From Spirodela intermedia (lineage: Eukaryota > Streptophyta > Magnoliopsida > Alismatales > Araceae): DNA of 64,000 nucleotides. The notes beneath the pieces were generated by a model. That model saw only the letters and a list, made by a program, of their open reading frames with translations. It was not told the DNA's origin and did not search any database. Of this stretch, positions 1-10,600 are shown one piece after another (position 1 is the stretch's first letter; each line of letters begins with the position of its first letter). Where the stretch lies: NCBI GenBank assembly GCA_902729315.2, contig LR746274.1:4615037-4679036 (forward strand). Direction: 5' to 3'. A program made the position numbers and the translations under genes.

Positions 1-1009
1 TGTAAAAATAAAGTATTATCAATCATCTTCAGGCACTTTGCCCTACATAAATAATTGAACTAAGGCATGTTTTACCTAGGAAGGTGAAACATTACAACCA
101 TTGAAATTGAGGTTTCCAAGTGATTTATTTTAAGAATTAAATGGTGAATTATTTCTGTGTTTTTGGTGAATTCTAGTGTCCTTGTTGTAATTTTTTGTTA
201 ATTCTTTATTTTCAAACTTTGATGATAATATTATCTTGAGACTTTTTTTTTAATTTTATAAATTCTCAACAGTCTGTAGAAGAGTATTTTTTTATTTTAG
301 TTTAATCTTCGGTTCTCCCAATGGGTATCTAACATTACAAATGTAAACTTCGTGGTCACATGGCCTCACTAAATTATTTTTAAATTGTGACAAATAAATT
401 TCCAGGATTAATGTGTATAAACATCTAATTTGCTCGTGATAGCTTTCATAGTGTTAATTATTTAAATCATTTTTTATTAAAAACATGGATAAATAAAATA
501 ATCAATTTCTTCATGTTTGGTTTTCTATGTACATAAAGCACATATGACTGATCTATGAATATGTGCTTGAGGTAAAGTAATCTTCAATTCAGATAGAATA
601 CATATCAATAATGTCAAGTGCATAGATGATAAAGTATTAAACATATTTGATGATTGTATTTTGAATACTATATTTATGAGAAATTTTCCACTCAAAATTA
701 TTAGTTTACTAATTATGGGCAAAATTGTCAATCATAGTGAAAATCCCACTCAAAAAGAGTAATAATCTAGATATTGAATGTTGTGTGTATATTTGAAGTA
801 AAACATTAATATGAAAATTTAGCAATATACTCCATCAAAGTTTCAAAACTATTTCTTCAGGTTATTTTTCATGGGGAATTAATTGGACTAACATGAACTT
901 TGGATAAATCACTTTTCAGAATTTTTTGAATACTGTTAAATATAAAATAATTAATGATTCAGTAATCTTGTCCCCAAACTAGTGACATCAAATATTAATA
1001 TGAAGTTCC

Positions 1010-1064
1010 TATGTATCTACTTTGTATCTACTTTGTATCTACTTAGTATCTACTTTGTATCTAT
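1010..1064. repeat. 11-bp tandem repeat, five copies
   Basis: Five consecutive 11-bp units related to TTTGTATCTAC run from 1010 to 1064. Copies two and three are identical and the others differ by one or two bases. It lies in non-coding AT-rich DNA. Confidence 0.9.
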
Positions 1065-2063
1065 ATTTTTTATGAGATGATTTTGATTTATTTTTTCAAA
1101 ACCGTTTATTTTGAAAATGATTTATGAGTGTTTTAATGATAACTTGTTCATCTGCGATATGCCAATGCAATACCTTCAGATATTGGAACCCTTAAACAAA
1201 ACCTTGTATTAGAGCCCCTTAAATCGCTTAAAATAGGGGAAGGACATGACTCAATTTTCTTGTTAAATTCAGCATTTCTACAACGAGTAAATATATTGTA
1301 ACAATCATCCTCAACTTTGCAAGAATCTTGAAGTTTCTTCGAATAATTTATACATAAAGTCATATGAAATTTGAAAAAAAACTGAAGCTCAACTCAATAA
1401 CTAGATAATGAGTTGGGAAGCATTTATTGACTAAAAAAATCTTATCAAGTTTATCTAATCAGATTATTACAATATATTTACTCGAACATTGTTTTCAGAA
1501 ATCGTTTATTTTCTCCTAGATATAAACTGAGAGTTGAGTCAGGAGTTAAACTAACCGTCTCAGAAAATTTCCACTCTTAACAGACAAAGTCACTACTTAA
1601 GGGAAAGTAATAACCTTACTTCGTCCAAATGTGTTGCATGGCCTTTGAAATAATTAAAGCATCATATACTAACCATTAGGAGAGATTTATTTGTACCCAA
1701 GAGAAAGTTGATGTATTGTCATCTCTTATTTCAAAAATAACGCAATGAGTCATGACGCATGAGTATCATATACTAACGCATGAGTTGTGACGCATGAATA
1801 CTGTTAGTATATAATGTATATCATATACTAATGCATGAGTTATGACGCAATGCATTATCTGAAGAAGACCTGGGTTCAAAATACTCGGGTATATGACCGA
1901 ATAGAGAATAGAGAAGTGTTACTGTTTATAACAGTTAATATTTATGCGAAACGGAGAGTAAAAAGTTACCATTTTTTATGATACATACATATACATATAT
2001 ATATTTAAATAAAGAGAGAAAGGGCTCCCAAAGCCAATAAAGAAACACTACACTTAAATTAAT

Positions 2064-2178
2064 CACCTTGATGCCCATAATGTAAATGGAAGCTTTCTAC
2101 GCACGTACCCATAATTGACTGTAATGTCAACCATTTAAACACCTTGATGCCCATAATGTACAGTTTCCACGCACGTAT
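2064..2178. repeat. Direct repeat pair of about 40 bp
   Basis: The core CACCTTGATGCCCATAATGT, followed by a partner core close to CTACGCACGTA, occurs twice, near 2064-2107 and 2140-2178. The second copy has a shortened middle. No gene is associated. Confidence 0.75.
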
Positions 2179-3323
2179 AAGATTATCCTTTGCAAGTTTA
2201 TTAAGATTCGTTTTGTTGTATCATCCATTTTACTTTATGCCCCTTATTCTCTGCGTCAAGTTGCTTGAACCACGTATCTGTGTTTCCAAGAATAGGTAAT
2301 CAAATATAAATGGAAGCATGTTAGACGAGAGGTCGAAATTGTGTGCAAACATTGCTAATTTTACAGTTTATGTTTACTCTTGCCAAAGTAATCTCTTCGG
2401 ACATGGCATTATGTATTACTGGACCACAAAACTGGAGGTCTCCTCTAGGAAGTATATCCATAAGCAGTGAAAAATAGAAAACAGTGCCCCTTGTGCATGG
2501 TAGAAAGGTTAACGTGAACAGGTACTTTAATAAGACGGAATGAAGGTATAGGCATGGTAAAAGAAATTGTTTCAGGTATGTTTTCCATGCTGATTACGCC
2601 TTCTGCAACCCAAATTGATTCTGAGGATATCAACGAAACTTCCTTGTGAGTGAAGAGTGTTTGACTTTACAGATCAGGTTGAAGAAGCATCCCAGTCAAT
2701 GGCGTATGTAACGTAAAAATATCGAAGCCCAGTTGCCGTCTATGACTTCCCAACAACGCCATTTTCAATGGTAATCACGGAGATGTTCGTTTGAATAATA
2801 TAGGTTCTCCATCTGATGTGTCATATAGCAATGCCCCGAAGAAAAGCTTTCCGTTGAAAATGTGTAAAATATAGTTTCTCTTTGAAGGGAATCGGATAAT
2901 ACGCACGGGTTCCTCTCACCCACGTCGGGGAAACGAACCTGATGGATAGGGTGGTGCCTACGTATCTCCGGAAACCGACCTAAGTCTGCGGAAGATCGTG
3001 AAGACCGATGACGTCGTTGTAGAAGTGGGCATTGGATCGTTCGCCGACTCACGGCAACGGGATGGAGGAAGTTTTTGGGTAGTTCCCTAAGACAACTGTG
3101 GCTGAAGGAGAGCGGGGGGGCTCTCGAACATCCCCACTGGCTACTGGGTTTTCTCCGGAGCTCAAGCTACTCTTTCTATTCTTGTATCTTCTATTTATAT
3201 TTCTATTTCCCATATTTCTGTTCCTATTATCTGTCCAGAATTCGGGTTCCTATTATTCCTTCCTTGATTTACTGTCCTCCGGATCGTATTCCGAACGGGG
3301 ATCCTACCAGCATGTCGATTTGA

Positions 3324-3337
3324 CTATATATAAAAAA
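3324..3337 (+). promoter_or_regulatory. TATA box of the glycine-rich protein gene
   Basis: CTATATATAAAAAA lies about 150 bp upstream of the chosen start codon of the glycine-rich gene. A transcription start about 30 bp downstream, near 3360, would give a leader of roughly 130 nt. An in-frame upstream ATG at 3430 falls inside that leader. Confidence 0.6.
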
Positions 3338-3486
3338 GGAACTTTCCGCAGGTTTTACGTACTTGCCACGGAAGCTTTCACCGGAGGCCCTGAGCCGACG
3401 TCGGGAGAACGACCAGATAAGCATTATATATGGGGGAGTCTGGAGATGCAGTCTCATTACATGTCCACCTATCTTGTCTCGTTCCA

Positions 3487-3840
3487 ATGGCGAAGAGAAA
3501 ACCTCAATTTTACTCGTCCTCTTTGCTTGCCCTTCGCATTCCAACGTTGTTGCTGCTGCTGGTAACCCAAACGGTGGTGGCGAGGACGAGCGGAGGTCGC
3601 TCTGGAGGCGGAATGGGAGGCGGAGCTGGTAGCGGAGGAGGCCGTGGAAGCACCCCTTCATTTGGAGGCTCTGGAGGAGGGCGCTCCGGTGGATCTGTGG
3701 GCGGTGACGTGGGAACCGGGAGTGGTGGAGGGGGTTATTCGGGTCGAGCAGGTTCATACGCCGCTCCAAAATCTGTTCCTCTTCGGATGGCAGTCCTCTT
3801 TCCGCTTGTCTTCTGCGTCTTTTACTTGTTCAACACCTAA
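3487..3840 (+). CDS. Small secreted glycine-rich protein, single exon
   Basis: The 117-residue single-exon product starts MAKRKPQFYSS and has a hydrophobic signal-peptide core (about residues 13-28, LLALRIPTLLLLLV) with likely cleavage near VVA-R. A Gly/Ser-rich middle follows (about residues 35-90) with GGGxGGG and SGGG runs. The C-terminal segment of about 17 residues (MAVLFPLVFCVFYLF) is hydrophobic and could be a membrane anchor or a GPI-anchoring signal. The ATG at 3487 was preferred to the in-frame ATG at 3430 because it puts the signal peptide at the N-terminus and has a purine at -3 and G at +4. The upstream TATA box and the AATAAA 69 nt after the stop support an expressed gene. Glycine-rich proteins of this layout are known in plants, usually linked to cell surface or wall. 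No precise function can be read from sequence. Confidence 0.72.
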   Translation: MAKRKPQFYSSSLLALRIPTLLLLLVTQTVVARTSGGRSGGGMGGGAGSGGGRGSTPSFGGSGGGRSGGSVGGDVGTGSGGGGYSGRAGSYAAPKSVPLRMAVLFPLVFCVFYLFNT

Positions 3841-3908
3841 AGCAAAAGATGCTTCGTGCTTGAGCGACAGCATGCGTCCGTCTGCCTGCCTCCATTACCG
3901 GGTGAACC

Positions 3909-3914
3909 AATAAA
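3909..3914 (+). terminator. Polyadenylation signal of the glycine-rich gene
   Basis: A canonical AATAAA hexamer sits 69 nt after the stop codon, a normal spacing for a plant 3' UTR signal. Confidence 0.55.
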
Positions 3915-4264
3915 ACGTTGTGTCGTCCGCAGGTTTGTCTGGCTGGCCAAAACACGGCAAGATCATCTGATATCAAACGGAGTGTTTTGTTTGCGTTTGA
4001 CAACGCTTTGTATTATTATTCAGACAATGTCTCGTCAAAACTCACTCTGAAACTAGATCGACGGATGTAATTTGAAAGATACGCAAGTCATGTCATCGAA
4101 CAAGAAACCTCAATCTTAACGCAAAATAGGGATTATATTTCTCTTTATAAAACATTGACGACCACCATTTCATATGATTATTCAACGCGGTACTCTGCTT
4201 TTAAAACCCAGATAGTTTTGCCGGCCGCTCTAACCGCGTTACGCTGAATCGGGCAACCAGATCA

Positions 4265-4268
<4 letters not shown>

Positions 4269-4340
<72 letters not shown>
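4269..4340. repeat. Compound (CT)23(CA)13 microsatellite
   Basis: An uninterrupted CT run at 4269-4314 passes directly into a CA run at 4315-4340. Such compound dinucleotide repeats are usually length-variable. Confidence 0.95.
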
Positions 4341-4345
<5 letters not shown>

Positions 4346-5102
4346 GTGTATAGATTTATCCATCTATCCTTCTCCACTCTCTTTTCCTCTCCGTCGATCG
4401 ACCACTCCCAGCTCCCCAGCATTCTATGGCAGAAAAAACTCTCCTGAACCGGACAGTCGCAACTCGTCTCTTCGTCGACAACAGGCATAAGGTTTAAAAG
4501 AAAACCCAATCTGGCGTTGTACGGGTAACTACCTACGCTATGGAGTTTATTAGGTTGACTTCACGGACGGTCAAACTACCCATAATCTCCTCTCTGCTTG
4601 ATTAGGAGCCATCTCATCATTTTACAGCTATAATCCAAACCTGCACGCTGAATTACATAAATTATCAAAGAAGTCAATTATTTGCTCAGAAAGGTAACTT
4701 CTTCAGTTTCATGTCTTTCTGATCGGTCATTTCGTGCAGAATAATTTACTTCGTCGTGGTAAAATGGCATGAAATCTTCTTTGAGACAGTAATGCTCGGC
4801 CGACAGATGGCGCCAAAGGGCTCCCGTCGCTGACCCTGGACTCGGCCCCAATCTTGATCCAAGTCTTCAGGCAGTGCGTGAGTAAGATGTCGAAGACGCT
4901 TAACAGTTTGCCCACCACACTTCCCCCAGCCACCGTTTTCCACTCCCTTTTCTTCGACTACTACTATGTATCCACCGTGACACCTCCAATCCGCCGCTTC
5001 CCTCCATCTAGAGGTTTCTTCCTCCTCTGATCCACCCTTCTGACTAATGTTCTCGCTACAACAGATCAACTAATAGTTTAAACAAGGTGAAGCACCCTGC
5101 AT

Positions 5103-5128
<26 letters not shown>
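5103..5128. repeat. (GA)13 microsatellite
   Basis: Thirteen perfect GA units, just upstream of the 74-bp tandem duplication. Confidence 0.95.
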
Positions 5129-5133
<5 letters not shown>

Positions 5134-5238
5134 GGGCGCGTACATCCGGGGGACGGCATGGTTTTGGCTTGCATTTGTTCATTTTCTTGGCCAGAGATTC
5201 CAGATCCATGTGCGCAAGCAAAGGTCTCACAAGTCGCT

Positions 5239-5386
5239 AAAACAGGAGAGGCGACTTTATTCCTCATTATGCCCAGCATACTACAATCGGTAGGATCTCA
5301 CTCCAAATACTGAAAACAGGAGAGGCGACTTTATTCCTCATTATGACCAGCATACTACAATCGGTAGGATCTCACTCCAAATACTG
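5239..5386. repeat. 74-bp tandem duplication, near-identical
   Basis: The segment 5239-5312 is repeated head to tail at 5313-5386. The two copies differ at one position that I can see (GCCCAGC against GACCAGC). Near-identity points to a recent event. No gene covers it. Confidence 0.95.
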
Positions 5387-7262
5387 ACTCCTAATATTGC
5401 TCTCCAGTATAACATTCCTAGTCGAACAGTGACACACCCCTTGCTTGCTTGGAGGAAATTGTTCTGGGAGCAGACCCTCACCTCGGGCATGAGGACATGT
5501 GGTGTCCATATTGGCACACGCATGTGGCAGGTGTGTGTTACCAGGATGCAGCACATTGTGGCACAGCGAACATGTGAAGGCATGCAACAACAAGCCACGA
5601 CATGCGTGAATGATGAAAACTTGTGTGTGGTGCGAAATACTTGGGCATGCACCACTGTTGAGCTTAGAGTGAGGTACATAGAAAATGCCTATCGGTTTTG
5701 GAGGTGCAGGGCAGGTGGGCAGCACACATTCGCATGGCACAAGCACATTACACCCCGTGGGAAGCACACAAGCTAATGCGCATGGATGAACCCCTAAGGT
5801 AGCCAACTATAAAATGGAAGTCGAAAACAATTAAATACTTGTTGTTAGTTCTGCAAAAATAAATCTTTTGCCATGAGGTCATCTTTTTACCCAACTAATT
5901 TACATTGGTTACCTTTTTTTTATTTGTCTTACTAAATGTGACAGAATGAGTAATTGATGAAAGTCAAATCTTGAATCCACAAAGCATGATTTCTTTGTCA
6001 AGGCTTGTTTGCACCTGTAAACACTCAAATTTCTCTTGAAAAAAAACTAAAAACTCAGAATAAACTGGGGTTACAATGTAGGGGATTTTAAAATGCCTAA
6101 AATAGATGTGAGTCATCCCCCAAAAAGACATTTTGAGTCAAAAGTCAAAACACATTTTGACCATATCTCTGAAATAAAAACCAAATACAAAACCATAAAC
6201 TGAAAAGGTAATAGAAATAGAGTAGATTTCCTGATAACCAAAGTGTGACTTACTCTTCTAGCACTTTATTTCAGCCTAATCTAAGTCTAGGCCTTATAAT
6301 CTTTACAGCCCATCATTCAAATTTATAGCCCACGAGTTTTGGGTCAACGAAGTCAAAAATAAATTGCACTTCTCTTTTCTGAAAATGATGTAATATTTTT
6401 TTCATATAATTAAATCCTAAAAAAATCACAAACATTTATAGTCATCTTTGTAACCTTCATGATAAGGCATCACTTCCAAAAGGGAGCAAAAATGTTTGGA
6501 CCTAGGTTGCCCAAAACTCAAGAACCAAAAATTTTCAAAGCTTGAAGGGTGAACTATACTGATGAAAAGACCCAAAAGGACCCAGAATCAATTAGGTCCA
6601 AGAAAAGTGGGGGAAGAATGAGTGCGAGTTAGTTTTCTGACATGATAGTTATATTCTTTTTCAGAACCTATTTTGATTCTATGAAAAAAAGGTCGCCCCA
6701 ACATTCAACAGAAGGTAACGGGAAACTAAATCTAGGTTATTAAGAATTTTTCTCTTCGAGATAGTAAGTGTGTATGGGTTGATTGTATATTTTATTTTCT
6801 GTTTATTAATCGTGCATATTTACGATCCTTGTGGATCCTAGTTGGGCATAACGAGATTTCTCCACTGTGGATCTTCCTTGGACACAGGGCGGACGGACGG
6901 GCGCAGCCCAGAAGGACGGGCGAACGAGCGAGATACCGGGCAGGCGGGACGGCCCGACGGCTCCCCTAAACTGCAGACGGGAAGGGGGAAATGTGAATCA
7001 GATGTGAGTCAGATGTGAACCAGAATCCATGATTCTTGGCGGCGCTGTCAACCACCGGCACCCGGCCTGACCCCCTTGTCTCTGGGAATCTCTGTCGTCG
7101 TCTTCATCCTCCCAGCCGGACTGATTGGGAAATTTGAATAATAATATAAAGTTGGACTTTCAATATTGATAAGAGATTTGGGTTAGCGGACGGAGCTCAA
7201 GACTGCATGAAAAGCTCGTAGACGGCTATCGGAAAGAGAAGGGTGACGGGGAGAGGCTGCGT

Positions 7263-7633
7263 ATGGCAATCGAGCTCATGCGGATTCCCATCTCCCGTTC
7301 TTCTGCAAGGTCCCTGCTTACTTCCAAACCCTGGATGCGACCATGTGAGGGTAATAGCTCCTAAGCCTCCTGTCACTATCCATCTCTTCTAGTTTTCTCA
7401 GAGTCCTGTGAATTCGCCTTCCGTTTTACCTGTCATCTGTTCCGTTGGGCTCTTTCTCTGGTCCCATTCCACCTCCGACATTATTCAGAATATGCTTGTC
7501 TCCCGTTTAACTCAGGGTTTTGTATACAGTTTGATGTCATTTCATGCTAATTCGTTTTCTGTTGACATTTATTCTCCCATTTTGAGTTTCTTTCTTTTTC
7601 TCGGTAGTGTTTCTTTCGATGTTCTGACGTTGG

Positions 7634-7671
<38 letters not shown>

Positions 7672-10600
7672 GTGATATGTGGTGGTGCCAGTTCTCGCCT
7701 CTGGATACTTAGAACCTTTGCTACAGCAAAACCTGAGAGACTTGTAGTTCCAAGGAAGTGAGTTGGATTCATCTTCACCTCTTTCTTTACACTTTTCAAA
7801 TTGAAGTTGCATGTGGTTTCGAAATTTGGTGGAGCAAATGATAATGGGTCAGAGTTATTTCTGCGTATAGACAGCTTAATGCCTCGAGAAATTTAGTTTG
7901 GATGATTTGACTTTATTCATTAGGATATCATTTTCTAGAAATAAAGGATCTATTTCTCAGTGAATATCGCTCTCTGAAGGTCTTTCATTAGGATGAAGTT
8001 TCCTGGGAAAATATATATTCATGTGAAAGAATCCAGAGGTTTATACCATTTGCAATCTGTCACCATTCATTGCTGTTTTCTTGCAGGAAAAGGAGATTAG
8101 ATGAAGTATGCCTTGAGAGATATCAACAATATAGCCGTACCTTCATTCAGTCATGGATCTTACAAGGTCAGTAACCAAAGCATAGTTACGTTTTGGCTGA
8201 TCGTAATGGCAAGTTGATTTACTATTAGTTTAATGATAGCTACTCTTGAAAGCATGCGTGCTTTGATCTTCTCAAAAATATTGGTTAGTCTGTGGATGCA
8301 AATTGGATATAAACTACAAGTTTTGAAGTCTCTGGTGACTGTAACCGGATTCTTTTGGTGCTCATTTCTGCATAGAAACGAGTAGATGTGCCTTTTTGAC
8401 TTTCTGTGTACTTTGTTTGTAGTGCATATGTTCTTTAGTAGTAGTGATCAAATCTCTGTTCAATAGGAAACTTCCCCAAACCTGACTTTGTCTCTTCCAT
8501 CTTTTCCAATGGTATGAATTCCAGGCAAAGTTTTTGTGGATGGAAGGGTGGTAAATAAAGCAGGAACTCTTGTCTCTGATAAATCAACTGTGGAGATTAA
8601 AGCTGAAGTTCCAAAATATGTCTGTAGGTGATGAGCAATCAATACTTTCCATAATTTGAAATAGTGTAATCACATTTTAGGTCTGTGATAGAAAATCTAT
8701 TAATACGTGTTTTAATTTATCTGTTTTTATATCCTTGTCTCCAGAGCAGGATACAAGCTGGAGGCGGCAATTGAACAACTAAATGTAAACGTTTCTGGAA
8801 AAGTAGCTCTTGACTCCGGGCTCTCGACTGGTGGATTCACTGATTGCTTGCTTCAATATGGTGCATCTTTTGTTTACGGTGTTGATGTCGGTTATGGACA
8901 GGTATTGTTGTTGGTGATGCATGAATTCAATTCTCATGTCCAATCCTAAAAGCCAGAAGGTGTGAGGTTTTCAATACATGTTGTTTGTCATAGATTTTCG
9001 ATAGATCTGCTTGGAAAATTAAGTATATTGGTGGACAAAATCCTCTGACTCATTTCAAGGAATATCCTCTAAATTCAAACGTCTAAAAGCTAGGCAGACT
9101 TGTGAGTGATCTCATTTATTGATAGAAGAGTGCTCTGTGTTATTGAGGGAAACAGAAGCCTTATAGAGAGTGGCTATTGTTTTTGTTTCCTATCATTTCT
9201 TATCACAGAAAATGTCTCAAGACAGACTATGTTGCACACTTTTTGCCCCTTTTGCTTCTGATGTCATGGAACTCCTTGTGAAAAAGAATAGTCTATCGGT
9301 ATTGCTGTATGTGTTTAGTTCTGGGTCTCATCTTATAAGATAGTAATGTGGAATATTATTTTTAAATCAGTACAAAAACTGTATGGCCTTCCGAAAATGC
9401 AGAAAGAAAGCTAAACTGGTCTGTCAATCACCATAATGCTGCTTAATTCATCCTCACGAAAATATCAATTGTTAGACGTTTGATTACTATTATTGATAGT
9501 TCCTTTCTTATCTTTTGCTTCCTAATCCAGTCATTATTCCCAGGTGATAATGTGAGTTTAATTTATACTCTTATTCCTAAATTTTATGATGTATACATTG
9601 GTTTGCTCAAGACCTAGATGAAATTCTACAAGTAAAAATCCAAAATACGAATTCGTAGGGTTTTTTTTTTTGCTAGAGGTATCTGTATCTATCAACATTA
9701 AGTTCGGACTCGATGACATCTGAAAACCCGTTTTACATCCGATTAAGTTTTTTTTTTAATTCAGGATAGAATAAAAAGTAAACATGTAGAACATTATATC
9801 ATCTTCTCAGAGTCTTGATAATGAAGGGAAGAGATTCCGTCCTTTAATAGATTTTGAAACTTAGTAACCCGCATTAGTTGATTGTTAAGGCACATTTGAT
9901 CTTCTCTGTAGTCTCTGGTATCTTCTGTAAGAAAATGACACTGCATGTCAGAACGCTTTATCCATTGTGATTTTTAAGACTCAAATGTCATCCGACTGTG
10001 GAATATCTTGCATGAAATTCAATCATGCTGGCTAACAATTATATCCACATTAAGTTTGAAACCTGGAAAATAAATTACTCTAATTTGATTGTCAAACGCA
10101 AACGATCTACAGTGGCTCTAAGAATGGATCAACGAGAAAAGCACATCTAGTTAATTATTCGGGGATAGCTCACTCTTACCGATTGACGGAGATTTCCAAG
10201 TTTGATTCCTGAAACAAAAGGCATTAAAATGCCCTTGAAAGAACTTTTACATTGGTTTAAGATATTAAATTTCGTATAACTTTTTTCTTTTTCGTTTGAT
10301 GACACATCGAAAAATGCAAGAGAATTGATGTAATAGAAGGTGCCAAATGAGAATGTAGTTTTTTTGTTAATGTTGTGTGCCTGATTCAGCTATCATTCTT
10401 GCAACCTGTTATCCGAACTTGACGATAATATGAGATACAATTGACTGGAGAGCATATTTACCTCCTCTTCCTTTTTGTGACCTTGGCAGTGATGAGTGAA
10501 CGACCAAGATGCCTGAGGTGTTGCTCAATGTTTCTGAGTTCAGTGATGAAAATGTTTTCATCTATGTTAGACAATATTTTAGCGAAACTATATTTCTAAG

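Larger units (their letters stand above)
1..3320. other. AT-rich gene-free region
   Basis: No coding exon with family resemblance was recognised on either strand. The stretch is AT-rich and holds small repeats: an 11-bp tandem repeat near 1010-1064, related segments around 1745-1850 that share a TGACGCATGA-type core, and a direct repeat near 2064-2178. The open frames here are short, lack good start contexts and look like chance. From about 2880 the base composition becomes more GC-rich, and at 2955-2966 there is the motif TGCCTACGTATC, which I associate from memory with long terminal repeats of plant retrotransposons. That association is inference. Confidence 0.5.
4041..7262. other. Intergenic region with microsatellites; no gene seen
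   Basis: No exon was recognised. The stretch holds a compound (CT)n(CA)n microsatellite, a (GA)13 run, a 74-bp tandem duplication, a CATG/GTG-rich segment at 5430-5780 of unknown origin, and AT-rich sequence at 5.8-6.8 kb that looks like old transposon DNA but carries no readable protein. A GC-rich patch with repeated GGACGG/GGCGGG motifs near 6885-6985 and the following sequence to 7262 probably hold the promoter and 5' leader of the methyltransferase gene. Confidence 0.6.

Noticed and set aside
1860-1900. GGGTTCAAAAT sequence as a tRNA or SINE B box
   Set aside because: No matching A box at the right distance and no cloverleaf could be drawn.
3269-3769. A 166-codon minus-strand frame over the glycine-rich gene
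   Set aside because: It is the antisense shadow of a Gly/Ser codon repeat. The plus strand has a signal peptide, TATA box and polyadenylation signal.
5341-5806. Cys/His-rich minus-strand frames of up to 144 codons
   Set aside because: No regular zinc-binding spacing, no good ATG start for the longer frame, and the Cys/His content follows from repeated GTG/CATG words in the DNA.
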